NCBI RefSeq assembly: GCF_017794965.1
Contig: NZ_CP051240.1
Coordinates: 248,001 to 312,000, forward strand
Reading direction: 5' to 3'
DNA: 64,000 bases
Source of the DNA: Alcanivorax sp.
GTDB taxonomy: Bacteria; Pseudomonadota; Gammaproteobacteria; Pseudomonadales; Alcanivoracaceae
Numbering within the stretch: position 1 is the first letter of the stretch; each line of letters starts with the position of its first letter. The notes under the pieces are model-generated. The model was not told where the DNA came from, searched no databases, and saw only the letters and a list, made by a program, of their open reading frames with translations. A program made the position numbers and the translations under genes. This document shows, piece by piece, positions 7,776 to 17,063 of this stretch.

Positions 7776-10640
7776 ATGAATGAACCCCAATATTCCGCCC
7801 TTCCTGATGAACTCTCGGTGCTGGTCAGCCAGCACTGGCAGAGTTTCGTTGAATCCGGCAATACCATGCCTGCAGCACTCCATGATGACCTGCCCCGTGT
7901 CTGGGCTGGTTCGGATTATGTGGCAAGCCAGTTCCTGCGGGATCCCGAACTGGGGCAGTGGCTGGTCGACAGCGAACTGAGTCAGCCTCTCGAGGCGGAA
8001 TCATTGCACCAGCAGGTGCGTGAACAGCTGACAGATTGCGATAGCGAAGACGAGCTGAAGCGCCGGGTACGCCGTCTGCGGCACCGGCACATGGTGCGCA
8101 TTATCTGGCGGGACCTGGCCGGTATTGGCGACTATCACAGTACGGTGGCGGACCTGTCCCTGTTGGCCGACACCCTGATCGATGAAGCTCTGGCCCTGCT
8201 GTATCGCTGGGCCTGTGAGCGCAGCGGCACTCCCACCGCACCGGATGGCAAGCCTGTGCAGCTGGTGGTGTTGGCCATGGGGAAATTGGGCGCCCGGGAG
8301 CTGAACCTGTCCTCGGATATCGACCTGATCTTTGCCTATGAACACGAGGGCGAGCTGGAAGGAGGGCGTCGCCCCCTGTCCTACCATCAATTCTTTGTGC
8401 GTCTGGGCCAGCAGCTGATCAAGGTGCTGGACCAGACTACCGCGGATGGTTTTGTCTTCCGGGTGGATATGCGTCTGCGCCCCTGGGGCAAGAGTGGTGT
8501 GCTGGCCATTGGCTTTGATGCCATGGAGGGTTACTACGAGACTCAGGGACGCGAATGGGAGCGGTATGCCCTGATCAAGATGCGCCCGGTGGCCGGTGAC
8601 CTTGAGGCCGGTGCCCGCCTGCTCAAGCGACTCACGCCCTTCATGTACCGTCGCTATATCGATTACGGGGCCTTCCAGTCCCTGCGGGAAATGAAGTCCC
8701 TGATCGAGCGGGAGGTGAACCGCAAGGGCATGCAGGCGGACGTAAAGCTGGGTGCTGGCGGCATCCGCGAAGTGGAGTTTATCGTTCAGGCCTTCCAGTT
8801 GATTCGTGGTGGTCAGCTGCCGGCCCTGCGCGAGCCGAACCTGATCAAGGTGCTGCCCTTGCTGGTGGAGCAGGAGCTGCTTCCCGAGGATGTGGCGGAC
8901 GAACTCACTGACGCCTACCTGTTCCTGCGGGATGTGGAGCATCGCCTGCAGGCCGTGGGTGACAAGCAGACCCAGCGTCTGCCGGACGACCAGCTGGGCT
9001 GGCAGCGGCTGACCTTTGCCATGGGCTTCTCTGCCCGGGCGGCGTTTGAGCGCAAGCTGCGCCGACATCGGGAGAATGTGCGTCTTCATTTCAGTCAGGT
9101 AATTGCCGATCCGGAACAGGAAACCGAGGCCGTCCAGGGGGCGGATCAGGAGTTGCTGGACCTGTGGTTGGGAGAGCTGGATGACGAGGCGGCGGTGGCC
9201 CAGCTCCAGGGCATTGGTGTGCTGGATGCGGAAACCGTTTATGCCCGCCTGAATGCGTTCCGGGAAAGCCGGGCGGTGCAGAACATGCAGGCCATCAGCC
9301 GCCAGCGGCTGGATCGTCTGATGCCGTTGATGCTGGAGGCGCTGGGCTATCAGGGCCATGGTGAAACCACTGCGGTACGGCTGCTGAACTTTGTGGAATC
9401 GGTGCTGCGCCGCAGCGCCTATATCGCCTTGTTGGTGGAAAACCCCGGGGCACTGACTCAGCTGGTGAAGCTTTCCGGTGCCAGCCCCTGGATCGCCGAA
9501 CGATTGGCGCTGCACCCGGTGTTGCTGGATGAGCTTCTGGATGTGCGCACCCTGTATTCACCACCGGAACGGGCGGAGCTGGACGACGAGCTGCGCCAGC
9601 AGCTGTTGCGGGTGGCCGAGGATGATCTTGAGCAGCAGATGGAAGTGCTGCGGAACTTCAAACAGGCTCATCTGTTGCGGGTGGCGGCCTCGGAAGTGAC
9701 CGAGGTGCTGCCGTTGATGAAGGTGAGCGATTACCTCACCTGGCTGGCAGAGAGCATTCTCAACCAGGTGGTGATGCTGGCCTGGGAGCCGCTGGTGGAG
9801 CGTCACGGTCGCCCATCGCGGGACAATGGCCAGCCCTGTAACCCGGATTTTGTGGTGGTGGGCTACGGCAAGCTGGGTGGTATCGAGTTGGGCCATAACT
9901 CAGACCTGGATCTGGTGTTTCTCCACGATGCCGCCAGTGGCGGGATGACCGATGGTGACAAATCGGTCTCCAACGAGCAGTTCTATGCCCGGCTGGGGCA
10001 GCGCATCGTGCACATTCTTTCTACCCGCACCATGAGTGGCCAGCTCTATGAAGTGGACACGCGCCTGCGCCCCTCCGGCAGTGCCGGTTTGCTGGTGAGC
10101 TCCATGGATGCGTTCGAGAAGTATCAGCTCAATGATGCCTGGACCTGGGAGCACCAGGCACTGGTGCGTGCTCGTGTAGTGGCCGGGTGTGACCGGTCAC
10201 GGCAGCGTTTTGAGGGGATTCGCCACAAGGTGCTTTGCGCCGGGCGGGAGCAGCAGTCGCTGCGTGATGCCGTGCTGGAAATGCGTGAAAAGATGGTCAG
10301 CCATCTCAGTGACAAGCGCGAAGGCCGATTCCATCTCAAGCAGGACCCCGGTGGTATCGTTGATATCGAATTTATGGTGCAATACGGGGTTCTGAGATGG
10401 GCCTACTCCCACGGTGAACTGACCCGCTTCACCGATAACGTGCGGCTACTGGAAACCCTGGCCGCGCTGGACATCATGTCGGCGCAGGATGCCGGCCTTT
10501 TACGGGAAGCGTACCTCGCTTACCGGTCCGCGGCCCATCGCGCCTCGTTGCGCAAAGAGAAATCCATTGTCGACGACACCCGTTTCCGTGATTTGCGGGA
10601 AGGCGTTCGAGCGATCTGGAAGCATTGGTTCGACCTGTAG
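7776..10640 (+). CDS. glnE: Bifunctional glutamine synthetase adenylyltransferase / adenylyl-removing enzyme
   Basis: GlnE adds AMP to, or removes it from, a tyrosine of GlnA, setting glutamine synthetase activity according to nitrogen status. The 954-residue product contains the two expected nucleotidyltransferase domains. The first has AMGKLGARELNLSSDIDLIF near residues 165-185 (de-adenylylation half). The second has GYGKLGGIELGHNSDLDLVF near 692-711 (adenylylation half). Each has a helical region after it, including DVEHRLQAVGDKQTQRLP. The full length is close to the family norm (~950). It is followed 41 bp later by ilvE. GlnA, its target, is encoded at 53264-54670 in the same window. Confidence 0.97.
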   Translation: MNEPQYSALPDELSVLVSQHWQSFVESGNTMPAALHDDLPRVWAGSDYVASQFLRDPELGQWLVDSELSQPLEAESLHQQVREQLTDCDSEDELKRRVRRLRHRHMVRIIWRDLAGIGDYHSTVADLSLLADTLIDEALALLYRWACERSGTPTAPDGKPVQLVVLAMGKLGARELNLSSDIDLIFAYEHEGELEGGRRPLSYHQFFVRLGQQLIKVLDQTTADGFVFRVDMRLRPWGKSGVLAIGFDAMEGYYETQGREWERYALIKMRPVAGDLEAGARLLKRLTPFMYRRYIDYGAFQSLREMKSLIEREVNRKGMQADVKLGAGGIREVEFIVQAFQLIRGGQLPALREPNLIKVLPLLVEQELLPEDVADELTDAYLFLRDVEHRLQAVGDKQTQRLPDDQLGWQRLTFAMGFSARAAFERKLRRHRENVRLHFSQVIADPEQETEAVQGADQELLDLWLGELDDEAAVAQLQGIGVLDAETVYARLNAFRESRAVQNMQAISRQRLDRLMPLMLEALGYQGHGETTAVRLLNFVESVLRRSAYIALLVENPGALTQLVKLSGASPWIAERLALHPVLLDELLDVRTLYSPPERAELDDELRQQLLRVAEDDLEQQMEVLRNFKQAHLLRVAASEVTEVLPLMKVSDYLTWLAESILNQVVMLAWEPLVERHGRPSRDNGQPCNPDFVVVGYGKLGGIELGHNSDLDLVFLHDAASGGMTDGDKSVSNEQFYARLGQRIVHILSTRTMSGQLYEVDTRLRPSGSAGLLVSSMDAFEKYQLNDAWTWEHQALVRARVVAGCDRSRQRFEGIRHKVLCAGREQQSLRDAVLEMREKMVSHLSDKREGRFHLKQDPGGIVDIEFMVQYGVLRWAYSHGELTRFTDNVRLLETLAALDIMSAQDAGLLREAYLAYRSAAHRASLRKEKSIVDDTRFRDLREGVRAIWKHWFDL

Positions 10641-10681
10641 AGCGGTCGCTCAAAGGTCCATAGCGTTGGAGACACATTGCC

Positions 10682-11608
10682 ATGTCGATGGCTGTAAGAG
10701 ACGGTTTTATCTGGCTGGATGGAGAACTGGTTCCCTGGGAAGAAGCCAAGGTTCACGTCCTCACTCACACCCTGCACTATGGCATGGGCGTCTTTGAAGG
10801 GGTGCGAGCCTACGAAACCGCCAAGGGTCCGGCAATCTTCCGCCTCAAGGAGCACACCGACCGTCTGTTCGGCAGTGCCCACATCATGAACATGAAGATT
10901 CCGTTCTCCAAGGACGAGATTAACGCCGCCCAGGTGGAAGCCGTGAAGGCCAACGACCTGCCCCACGCCTACCTGCGCCCCATGGTGTTCTACGGAAGCG
11001 AAGGCATGGGTCTGCGTGCCCACAACCTGAAAGTGCACGTGATGGTAGCGGCCTGGGAATGGCCGGCCTATATGTCCCCGGAAGCCCTGGAATTGGGTAT
11101 CAAGGTGCGCACCTCCAGCTACACGCGCCACCATGTGAACATCACCATGTGCAAGGCGAAGGCCAACGGCAACTACATCAACTCCATGCTGGCGCTGAAC
11201 GAAGCGCTGTCCGGAGGCGCTGATGAGGCCCTGCTGCTGGACAACGAAGGTTATGTGGCAGAAGGTTCCGGTGAGAATATCTTCGTGATCAAGAACGGTG
11301 TGATTTTCACGCCGGAGCTGACCTCCTGCCTGGACGGGATTACCCGCAAGACCATTATTCAGCTGGCCGAAGAACGTGGCTACACCGTTCGCGAGAAGCG
11401 CATCACCCGTGATGAGATCTACGTGGCCGACGAAGCCTTCTTCACCGGCACCGCTGCCGAAGTGACCCCGATCCGCGAGCTGGATGGCCGTATCATTGGC
11501 GCCGGCAAGCGGGGCCCGATCACCGAGCTGCTGCAGAGCACCTACTTTGATCTGGTCACCGGCAAACTGGATGACCAATACGGAGAGTGGCTCACTTACG
11601 TGAGCTAA
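10682..11608 (+). CDS. ilvE: Branched-chain amino acid aminotransferase
   Basis: This PLP enzyme interconverts valine, leucine and isoleucine with their 2-keto acids, the last step of their synthesis. The 308-residue protein is a normal fold-type IV transaminase: HTLHYGMGVFEGVRAY near residues 30-45, an arginine-rich RLFGSAHIMNMKIPF stretch, the lysine-bearing CKAKANGNYINSMLA, and EGSGENIFVIKNG followed by TSCLDGITRKTI. It lies between glnE and the LPS core genes, an arrangement shared with Pseudomonas. Confidence 0.96.
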   Translation: MSMAVRDGFIWLDGELVPWEEAKVHVLTHTLHYGMGVFEGVRAYETAKGPAIFRLKEHTDRLFGSAHIMNMKIPFSKDEINAAQVEAVKANDLPHAYLRPMVFYGSEGMGLRAHNLKVHVMVAAWEWPAYMSPEALELGIKVRTSSYTRHHVNITMCKAKANGNYINSMLALNEALSGGADEALLLDNEGYVAEGSGENIFVIKNGVIFTPELTSCLDGITRKTIIQLAEERGYTVREKRITRDEIYVADEAFFTGTAAEVTPIRELDGRIIGAGKRGPITELLQSTYFDLVTGKLDDQYGEWLTYVS

Positions 11609-11616
11609 AGCCCGGG

Positions 11617-12663
11617 ATGTCCGAAACGCCGTCCGCCATCCTTGTTGTCGGCCCGTCCTGGGTCGGCGACATGGTGATGGCGCAGACCCTGTTTTCCGAA
11701 CTGCGCCGCCAATACCCGGACTGTGCCATTGACGTGCTGGCGCCTGCCTGGTGTCGGCCGTTGCTGTCACGTATGCCGGAAGTGCGCGAGGCGCTGGCGC
11801 TCCCCTTCGATCACGGTGATCTGAAGCTTGGCGAGCGGCGCGCGCTGGGCAAGTCCCTGCGTGGGCAGTACCAGCAGAGTTATGTGCTGCCCAATTCTCT
11901 CAAGTCCGCCCTGGTGCCCTGGGCCGCGAAAATCCCCGCCCGCATTGGTTGGCGAGGCGAAATGCGCTACGGCCTGCTCAACGACGTGCGCTCACTGGAC
12001 AAGGAGCGCTATCCGCTGATGGTGCAGCGCTTTGTGGCGCTGGCCTTGCCGGAAGATGCCCCGGTGCCGTTGCTGGATGAAATTACCGCGCCTCATCTGG
12101 AAGTGGATGATGCGTCCCGGGAGAAGGCCATGGCGACCCATGGCCTGCCGGTGGAGCGGGCGGTGCTGGGACTGTGTCCCGGTGCCGAATTCGGCCCTGC
12201 CAAGCGTTGGCCGGAGCAGCATTATGCGGCGGTGGCCCAGCACTGGATCGATCATGGCGGCCAGGTGTGGATCTTTGGTTCCGGCAAGGACCAGCCGGTG
12301 GCCGATGATATCGTGGCGGCCCTGGACGAAGGGGCCCGTAATCATGCCTCGGTGCTGGCAGGCAAGACCTCCCTGGAAGAGGCTGTGGATCTGCTCTCGG
12401 CTACCCATGCGGTTGTCAGTAATGATTCCGGGCTGATGCACATTGCCGCGGCGCTCAAACGGCCGCTGGTGGCCGTGTACGGTTCCACCTCGCCGGGCTT
12501 TACGCCGCCGCTGGGAGACCGGGTTGCCGTGGTGCGTCTGGGGCTGGAATGCAGCCCCTGCTTTGAACGGGAATGTCCTCTGGGCCACCTGAACTGTCTC
12601 AAGCAGTTGCCGCCAAACCGGGTCATCGAGGCCCTGCAACAGCTTGAAACCGCGGATGCCTGA
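11617..12663 (+). CDS. waaF: ADP-heptose:LPS heptosyltransferase II
   Basis: WaaF adds the second L,D-heptose to the inner core of LPS, using ADP-heptose made with the help of HldE (encoded at 23549). The 348-residue protein is a GT9-family enzyme. It starts ILVVGPSWVGDMVMAQTLF, has the mid-protein LGLCPGAEFGPAKRWP motif, and ends with the donor-site region VVSNDSGLMHIAAALKRPLVAVYGSTSP and a cysteine-rich CSPCFERECPLGHLNCL tail. I start at the ATG at 11617; an upstream GTG at 11587 would overlap ilvE and add residues not typical of WaaF. It begins the core-glycosylation operon. Confidence 0.95.
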   Translation: MSETPSAILVVGPSWVGDMVMAQTLFSELRRQYPDCAIDVLAPAWCRPLLSRMPEVREALALPFDHGDLKLGERRALGKSLRGQYQQSYVLPNSLKSALVPWAAKIPARIGWRGEMRYGLLNDVRSLDKERYPLMVQRFVALALPEDAPVPLLDEITAPHLEVDDASREKAMATHGLPVERAVLGLCPGAEFGPAKRWPEQHYAAVAQHWIDHGGQVWIFGSGKDQPVADDIVAALDEGARNHASVLAGKTSLEEAVDLLSATHAVVSNDSGLMHIAAALKRPLVAVYGSTSPGFTPPLGDRVAVVRLGLECSPCFERECPLGHLNCLKQLPPNRVIEALQQLETADA

Positions 12664-12675
12664 GCCGGTGATGCC

Positions 12676-13701
12676 ATGCGCGTGCTGTTGATCAAGACCT
12701 CCTCCATGGGGGACGTGATTCACACCCTGCCGGCGTTAACCGATGCCCGTGCGGCCTTTCCTGATCTGCAGGTGGACTGGGTGGTGGAAGACGCCTTTGC
12801 CGATCTGGCACGCCGCCACCCTGCCGTCGCCAATGTCTTCCCCTGTGCCCTGCGCCGCTGGCGCAAGCATCCTTTCAAGGCCCGTCGCTCTGGTGAATGG
12901 GGTGTCTTTAAATCGGCCTTGCAAGCGACAGACTACGATGTGGTGATTGACGCTCAGGGGCTGATCAAGAGTGCCTTTATTACCCGCCTGGCCCGTGGCC
13001 CCAAATTTGGTTTGGACAAGCATTCTGCCCGTGAGGGGCTGTCTGCCAAAGTGCTGGATCATCCCCAGGCGGTAGCCAAAGGTCAGCATGCTATTGCGCG
13101 GGTTCGCCAGCTGTTTGCCCTGTCTCTGGGGTATGCATTGCCCGCCAGCCGACCGGACTATGGTTTGCCGCGCAGCCATGTGCCCACACCGCTGGCGCAG
13201 CCTGCTGAGCTGGTGTTCTGTCATGGCACGACCTGGGTGACCAAGCACTACCCGGAGGCCTTCTGGCGTCAGCTGGTGGAGCTGGCCTGTGCGGAGGGGC
13301 ACCGGGTACATCTTCCCTGGGGCAATGACACGGAAAAGGCGCGCGCGGAGCGTCTGGCGGACGGGATCACGCAGGCCTCGGTGCTGCCGAAGATGGGGCT
13401 GGATGCACTCACTGACAAGCTGTTGTGCTGGGATGCCTTCGTGGCCGTGGATACCGGCCTGGCTCATCTGGCTGCCGCTGCGGGCCTGCCGGGCCTGGCG
13501 CTGTATGGCCCAACGGACCCGGTGTTGACTGGTGTGCAGGGGGTGAGGGCCGAGTCCCGGGCGGCGGATTTCCCCTGTGCCCCCTGTGTCCAGGAGAGGT
13601 GCACCTACCGCGGGGAGTTGGGTAAAGGGGTGTCGCCGCCCTGCTTCAGCACCCTGAAACCGGAATTTGTCTGGCGCGAACTGAAGAGGCTGAGCCCGTG
13701 A
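12676..13701 (+). CDS. waaC: ADP-heptose:LPS heptosyltransferase I
   Basis: WaaC attaches the first heptose to Kdo2-lipid A. The 341-residue GT9 protein begins MRVLLIKTSSMGDVIHTLPAL, the family's N terminus, has VIDAQGLIKSAF in the acceptor half, and ends with the nucleotide-sugar region VAVDTGLAHLAAAAGLPGLALYG and a CAPCVQERC motif. It follows waaF by 12 bp and overlaps waaG by 4 bp, so the three are co-translated. Confidence 0.95.
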   Translation: MRVLLIKTSSMGDVIHTLPALTDARAAFPDLQVDWVVEDAFADLARRHPAVANVFPCALRRWRKHPFKARRSGEWGVFKSALQATDYDVVIDAQGLIKSAFITRLARGPKFGLDKHSAREGLSAKVLDHPQAVAKGQHAIARVRQLFALSLGYALPASRPDYGLPRSHVPTPLAQPAELVFCHGTTWVTKHYPEAFWRQLVELACAEGHRVHLPWGNDTEKARAERLADGITQASVLPKMGLDALTDKLLCWDAFVAVDTGLAHLAAAAGLPGLALYGPTDPVLTGVQGVRAESRAADFPCAPCVQERCTYRGELGKGVSPPCFSTLKPEFVWRELKRLSP

Positions 13702-14789
13702 AGCTGGCCATGGTGCTGTATCACTATTTCCCCTGGGGCGGGCTGCAGCGTGACTTTGCCCGCATTGCCCGGGAAGCGGTGCAACGGGGGCATGAAGTGG
13801 TGGCGCTGGTCAGTGACTGGGAAGGCGATGCCATCGAGGGCGTTGCCATTGAGGCCCTGTCTGTCACTGGGCGCAGCAATCACGGGATGATGGCGGCGTT
13901 TGCCCGTTCGCTCAGCGCGCATCTTCAGCACAATTACTACGACCGGGTACTGGGGTTTAATCGTCTGCCCGGACTGGATGTGTATTTTGCTGCCGACAGT
14001 TGCTTTGCGGCCCATGTGGCCGGCAAGCCGGCCCTGGTGCGCGTACTGCCGCGCTATGCGACCTACCTGAAACTGGAGCAAGCTGTCACCGCACCCTCCG
14101 GCCCGCATATCCTGTTTCTCAATGAAGATCAGCGCGACCAGTACCGGCACTACTATGATTTGCCGGAAAGCCGCTACTCCCTGTTGCCGCCAGGCATCGA
14201 AGCGGATCGTCGCCGTCCTGACAATCACGTCGCGCTGCGTGCCCAGACCCGCGCCGCACTGGGCGTCAGTGATGATGAGTCGCTGCTGTTGTTCCTCGGT
14301 TCCGGCTTCAAGGTGAAGGGGCTGGACCGGGCGCTGGCGGCGTTTGCCACGCTGCCGGCGTCCGCAAAGCTGATGATTGTCGGCAACGATGATGCTGCCC
14401 CCTATCTGGGCGCCGTGACGGCGGGGGTAAGGGAGCGGATTCAGGTACTGGGGCCCCGTGATGATGTGCCGGCCTTGATGCAGGCGGCGGATCTGTTGCT
14501 GCATCCTGCTTACCGGGAGAGTGCCGGCATGGTTCTGCTGGAGGCAACAGTGGCGGGGCTGCCGGTGCTGACCACGGATACCTGTGGTTATGCCCGCTAT
14601 GTTACCGAGGCGGGTTCCGGGGAGGTGATGACGTCACCGTTTAGCCAGGAGGCGCTGAACAGAACCTTGAACAGCATGCTGAACGACTTGCCCGGAAAAT
14701 GGAAGAAGAAGGGGCTCGCCTACGCCGAGTCACCGTCCCTGTATCAGTTGCCCCGGAATGTTATCAATGCGGTGGAGTGTGGCTCGTGA
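13698..14789 (+). CDS. waaG: LPS core glucosyltransferase I, GT4 family
   Basis: WaaG transfers the first hexose of the outer core onto heptose II. The 363-residue protein shows the GT4 layout: an N-terminal acceptor domain with MVLYHYFPWGGLQRDFARIA, a linker with LPPGIEADRRRPDN, and a C-terminal domain with LLLFLGSGFKVKGLDRAL. The donor-binding EX7E element lies in HPAYRESAGMVLLEATVAGLPVLTTD. The gene overlaps waaC at its start, and its stop overlaps the start of the kinase gene that follows. In Pseudomonas the same position holds waaG. Confidence 0.93.
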   Translation: MKLAMVLYHYFPWGGLQRDFARIAREAVQRGHEVVALVSDWEGDAIEGVAIEALSVTGRSNHGMMAAFARSLSAHLQHNYYDRVLGFNRLPGLDVYFAADSCFAAHVAGKPALVRVLPRYATYLKLEQAVTAPSGPHILFLNEDQRDQYRHYYDLPESRYSLLPPGIEADRRRPDNHVALRAQTRAALGVSDDESLLLFLGSGFKVKGLDRALAAFATLPASAKLMIVGNDDAAPYLGAVTAGVRERIQVLGPRDDVPALMQAADLLLHPAYRESAGMVLLEATVAGLPVLTTDTCGYARYVTEAGSGEVMTSPFSQEALNRTLNSMLNDLPGKWKKKGLAYAESPSLYQLPRNVINAVECGS

Positions 14790-15631
14790 TGCTTTTTCTG
14801 CGTGAGGATATCGCCGCGCTTTGGGGTGAGCGGGATCCGTTTGCGTGTGCCGCCGAGCAGGACGGTGATATTTTCCGGGCGCGCGAGGGGCGCCGCACAC
14901 TCCGTTTCCATGGCAATGGGCGAAGCTATTTTCTCAAGTATCACGGCGGGATCGGTTGGAAGGAAATCTTCAAGAACCTGACTCAGGCAAAGCTGCCAGT
15001 GCTCGGAGCCATGGACGAAGTGAATGCCATCGAGGCAGTACGCGCCGCCGGACTGGATACCATGACCGTTGCGGCCTACGGCAGTCGGGGGATCAATCCT
15101 GCCGGGATCGAATCCTTCATTGTTACTGATGATCTGGTCGGCACTCTGAGTCTGGAAGAGGTCGGTGAGCAGTGGGTAGCCAGTGGCCACGTCCCTGTGG
15201 TGTTCAAGCGCGCCCTGATCGCGCGGGTGGCTGACATTGCCCGTCGCATGCACGGGGCCGGCATTAACCATCGAGACTTTTATCTGGCCCATTTTCTCAT
15301 GCCACAGGAGGATGTGGCCCGCCAATCGGTTCAGGGGCCCATGTATCTGATTGACCTGCATCGCTCCCAGGTGCGCAGCAAGGTGCCCCGTCGCTGGCAG
15401 ATCAAGGATCTGGGCGGGCTGTATTTCTCTACCGCCCGTTTCGGCATGACCCGCCGGGATCTGTTGCGTTTTATTCGGGACTATACCGGGCTGCCCCTCA
15501 GGGAGGCGCTGAAGGAGGCGTCGATTTGGGCTGCTGCCCGCCATGAAGCGGATAAGATCTATCGGCGTTACTTCGAGGTGGAGCCGCAATTGCCACTGCA
15601 ATTCAATGAGCACCCCGGCAAGGATATCTGA
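14786..15631 (+). CDS. waaP: LPS core heptose(I) kinase
   Basis: WaaP (RfaP) phosphorylates heptose I of the inner core, a charge needed for outer-membrane stability. The 281-residue sequence has the characteristic DPFACAAEQDGDIFRAREGRR-type N terminus, the ATP-binding lysine in GRSYFLKYH, GIESFIVTDDL, the catalytic INHRDFYLAHFL motif near residue 160, and VPRRWQIKDLGGLYFS, all closely resembling enterobacterial WaaP. The start is GTG at 14786 or ATG at 14789, both overlapping the waaG stop. A longer frame reaching back to 14699 would lie deep inside waaG and is rejected. Confidence 0.93.
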   Translation: MMLFLREDIAALWGERDPFACAAEQDGDIFRAREGRRTLRFHGNGRSYFLKYHGGIGWKEIFKNLTQAKLPVLGAMDEVNAIEAVRAAGLDTMTVAAYGSRGINPAGIESFIVTDDLVGTLSLEEVGEQWVASGHVPVVFKRALIARVADIARRMHGAGINHRDFYLAHFLMPQEDVARQSVQGPMYLIDLHRSQVRSKVPRRWQIKDLGGLYFSTARFGMTRRDLLRFIRDYTGLPLREALKEASIWAAARHEADKIYRRYFEVEPQLPLQFNEHPGKDI

Positions 15632-15632
15632 C

Positions 15633-17063
15633 ATGTCAGACGCTAATGTGCCCACAGTCACCATGAAGGCATTGCTTGAGCAGCGCCAGCCGCAGCTGCC
15701 TGCACAGCTTCAGTGTGGGGAGCATCAGTGCGAAGTACGGTCTTTGTTGCGCTTTTTCCCTGGTCGCCGTGGCGTGTACCGCGCCCGGCTGGACGGGGGC
15801 GAGGAGGTCATTCTCAAGCTGTACACCCGTCAGCCCAGGGCGCGCCGGGAGCTTCACGACGAAGCTGCGGTGCTGCGTGCGTTGAAAGCCCGCGGCGTGG
15901 CGGCGCCGGCCATTGTGGCCCGCCTTGAGCAGGGCGAGGAACAGGGCCTGGTTATCGAGGATCTTGGTCAGACGTCGGCGAGTGCTGTTCTCGCCTCACT
16001 GGCGGATGCTGATGTTGCGAAACTGGTGAATGGGCTGGTGGCATTTACCGGGCAGATGCACGCTGCAGGCGCCCTGCAGGAAGACATTCACCTGGATAAC
16101 TTCGTGCTGCACGAGGGGAGCTGGTATGTGATCGATGCCGGCGGTGTGAAGCTGGCGGAGCGATTCTCCAAAACCGCTCGCTTGCAGAATCTGGCCCTGC
16201 TGCTGGCGCAGTTCCCACCGTTGACGCTGCCCTCCCCGGAGCAGATCGTGGCCGCTTATCAGCAGGGTGTGACGGTGCCTGAATTGGTTGCCATCGTCCG
16301 CCAGGCCCGTGAGAAACGGTTGAAGCGGCTGGTAAAGAAATCCCTGAGGGACTGCACCGAATTCGCCACGTTGGAACGGCACGGGCTGAATGGTATGGCC
16401 CGACGCGCGGATGCGCCCATGGTGGAAGCCATGCTCGATACGGGGCTGGATGCCTTGCTGGACAGCAGTGAGCTGCTCAAGGACGGCAACAGTGCCACCG
16501 TAGGCCGGGTTCGCTTCCAGGGGGAAACCCTGGTGATCAAACGCTATAACGTGAAGAGCGCCATCAAGCGTATCGGGCGCCAGTTCCGCAGTCGCGCCCG
16601 CAATTCCTGGATGAATGCGGCCTATCTGGGGCTGGTGAACGTGGCAACGCCGCAGGCGGTTTGTTATCTGTCCTCCCGCAAGGGTGGATTGAAGGACCGT
16701 GAATACCTGGTATGTCGCAACGTGAGCGGTGAAATGCTGCCGGAAATGTGTGAGCAGGGCGGAGAAACGCGCCTCTCGGCACTTCGGCAGATGGCAGACT
16801 TTTTCGTCACCATGGCATTGATGCGGTTCAGCCATGGTGACAGTAAGTATACCAATTTCATTTTTCAGGAAGGGGGCCTGCAGGTGCTGGATCTGGATGG
16901 CATGGTGCGTCACCCCGGTGCCAGCCTGGAGGCGGATCTGGCCGGGCAGCGGCAGCGTCTTTTCCGGAGCTGGAAGCCCAGGGAAGCGCTGGCGCCCGCT
17001 GCTGAAGAATGTTTTCTCGGCTTTTACCATGAGCGCAAGGCAACCGTAGAGAGCTGGCTATGA
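15633..17063 (+). CDS. Tandem double kinase-like protein, LPS core kinase family
   Basis: A 476-residue protein with two kinase-like modules in a row. The first (about 30-225) has a lysine strand VILKLY, LVIEDLG, the loop EDIHLDNFVL and a metal-binding VIDAGG. The histidine normally before the catalytic Asp is absent here. The second (about 285-476) is InaA/WaaP-like, with LVIKRY, the loop HGDSKYTNFIF and VLDLDG, and looks complete. It follows waaP by one base and overlaps the next gene by 4 bp. Similar long putative kinases follow waaP in Pseudomonas core clusters. The substrate is unknown; phosphorylation of a core sugar is inferred. The ATG at 15633 is preferred over a start inside waaP. 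Confidence 0.82.
   Translation: MSDANVPTVTMKALLEQRQPQLPAQLQCGEHQCEVRSLLRFFPGRRGVYRARLDGGEEVILKLYTRQPRARRELHDEAAVLRALKARGVAAPAIVARLEQGEEQGLVIEDLGQTSASAVLASLADADVAKLVNGLVAFTGQMHAAGALQEDIHLDNFVLHEGSWYVIDAGGVKLAERFSKTARLQNLALLLAQFPPLTLPSPEQIVAAYQQGVTVPELVAIVRQAREKRLKRLVKKSLRDCTEFATLERHGLNGMARRADAPMVEAMLDTGLDALLDSSELLKDGNSATVGRVRFQGETLVIKRYNVKSAIKRIGRQFRSRARNSWMNAAYLGLVNVATPQAVCYLSSRKGGLKDREYLVCRNVSGEMLPEMCEQGGETRLSALRQMADFFVTMALMRFSHGDSKYTNFIFQEGGLQVLDLDGMVRHPGASLEADLAGQRQRLFRSWKPREALAPAAEECFLGFYHERKATVESWL

Noticed and set aside
14699..14785. N-terminal extension of the WaaP gene
   Set aside because: It would overlap the waaG coding region in another frame; the matching WaaP N terminus begins at 14786-14789.
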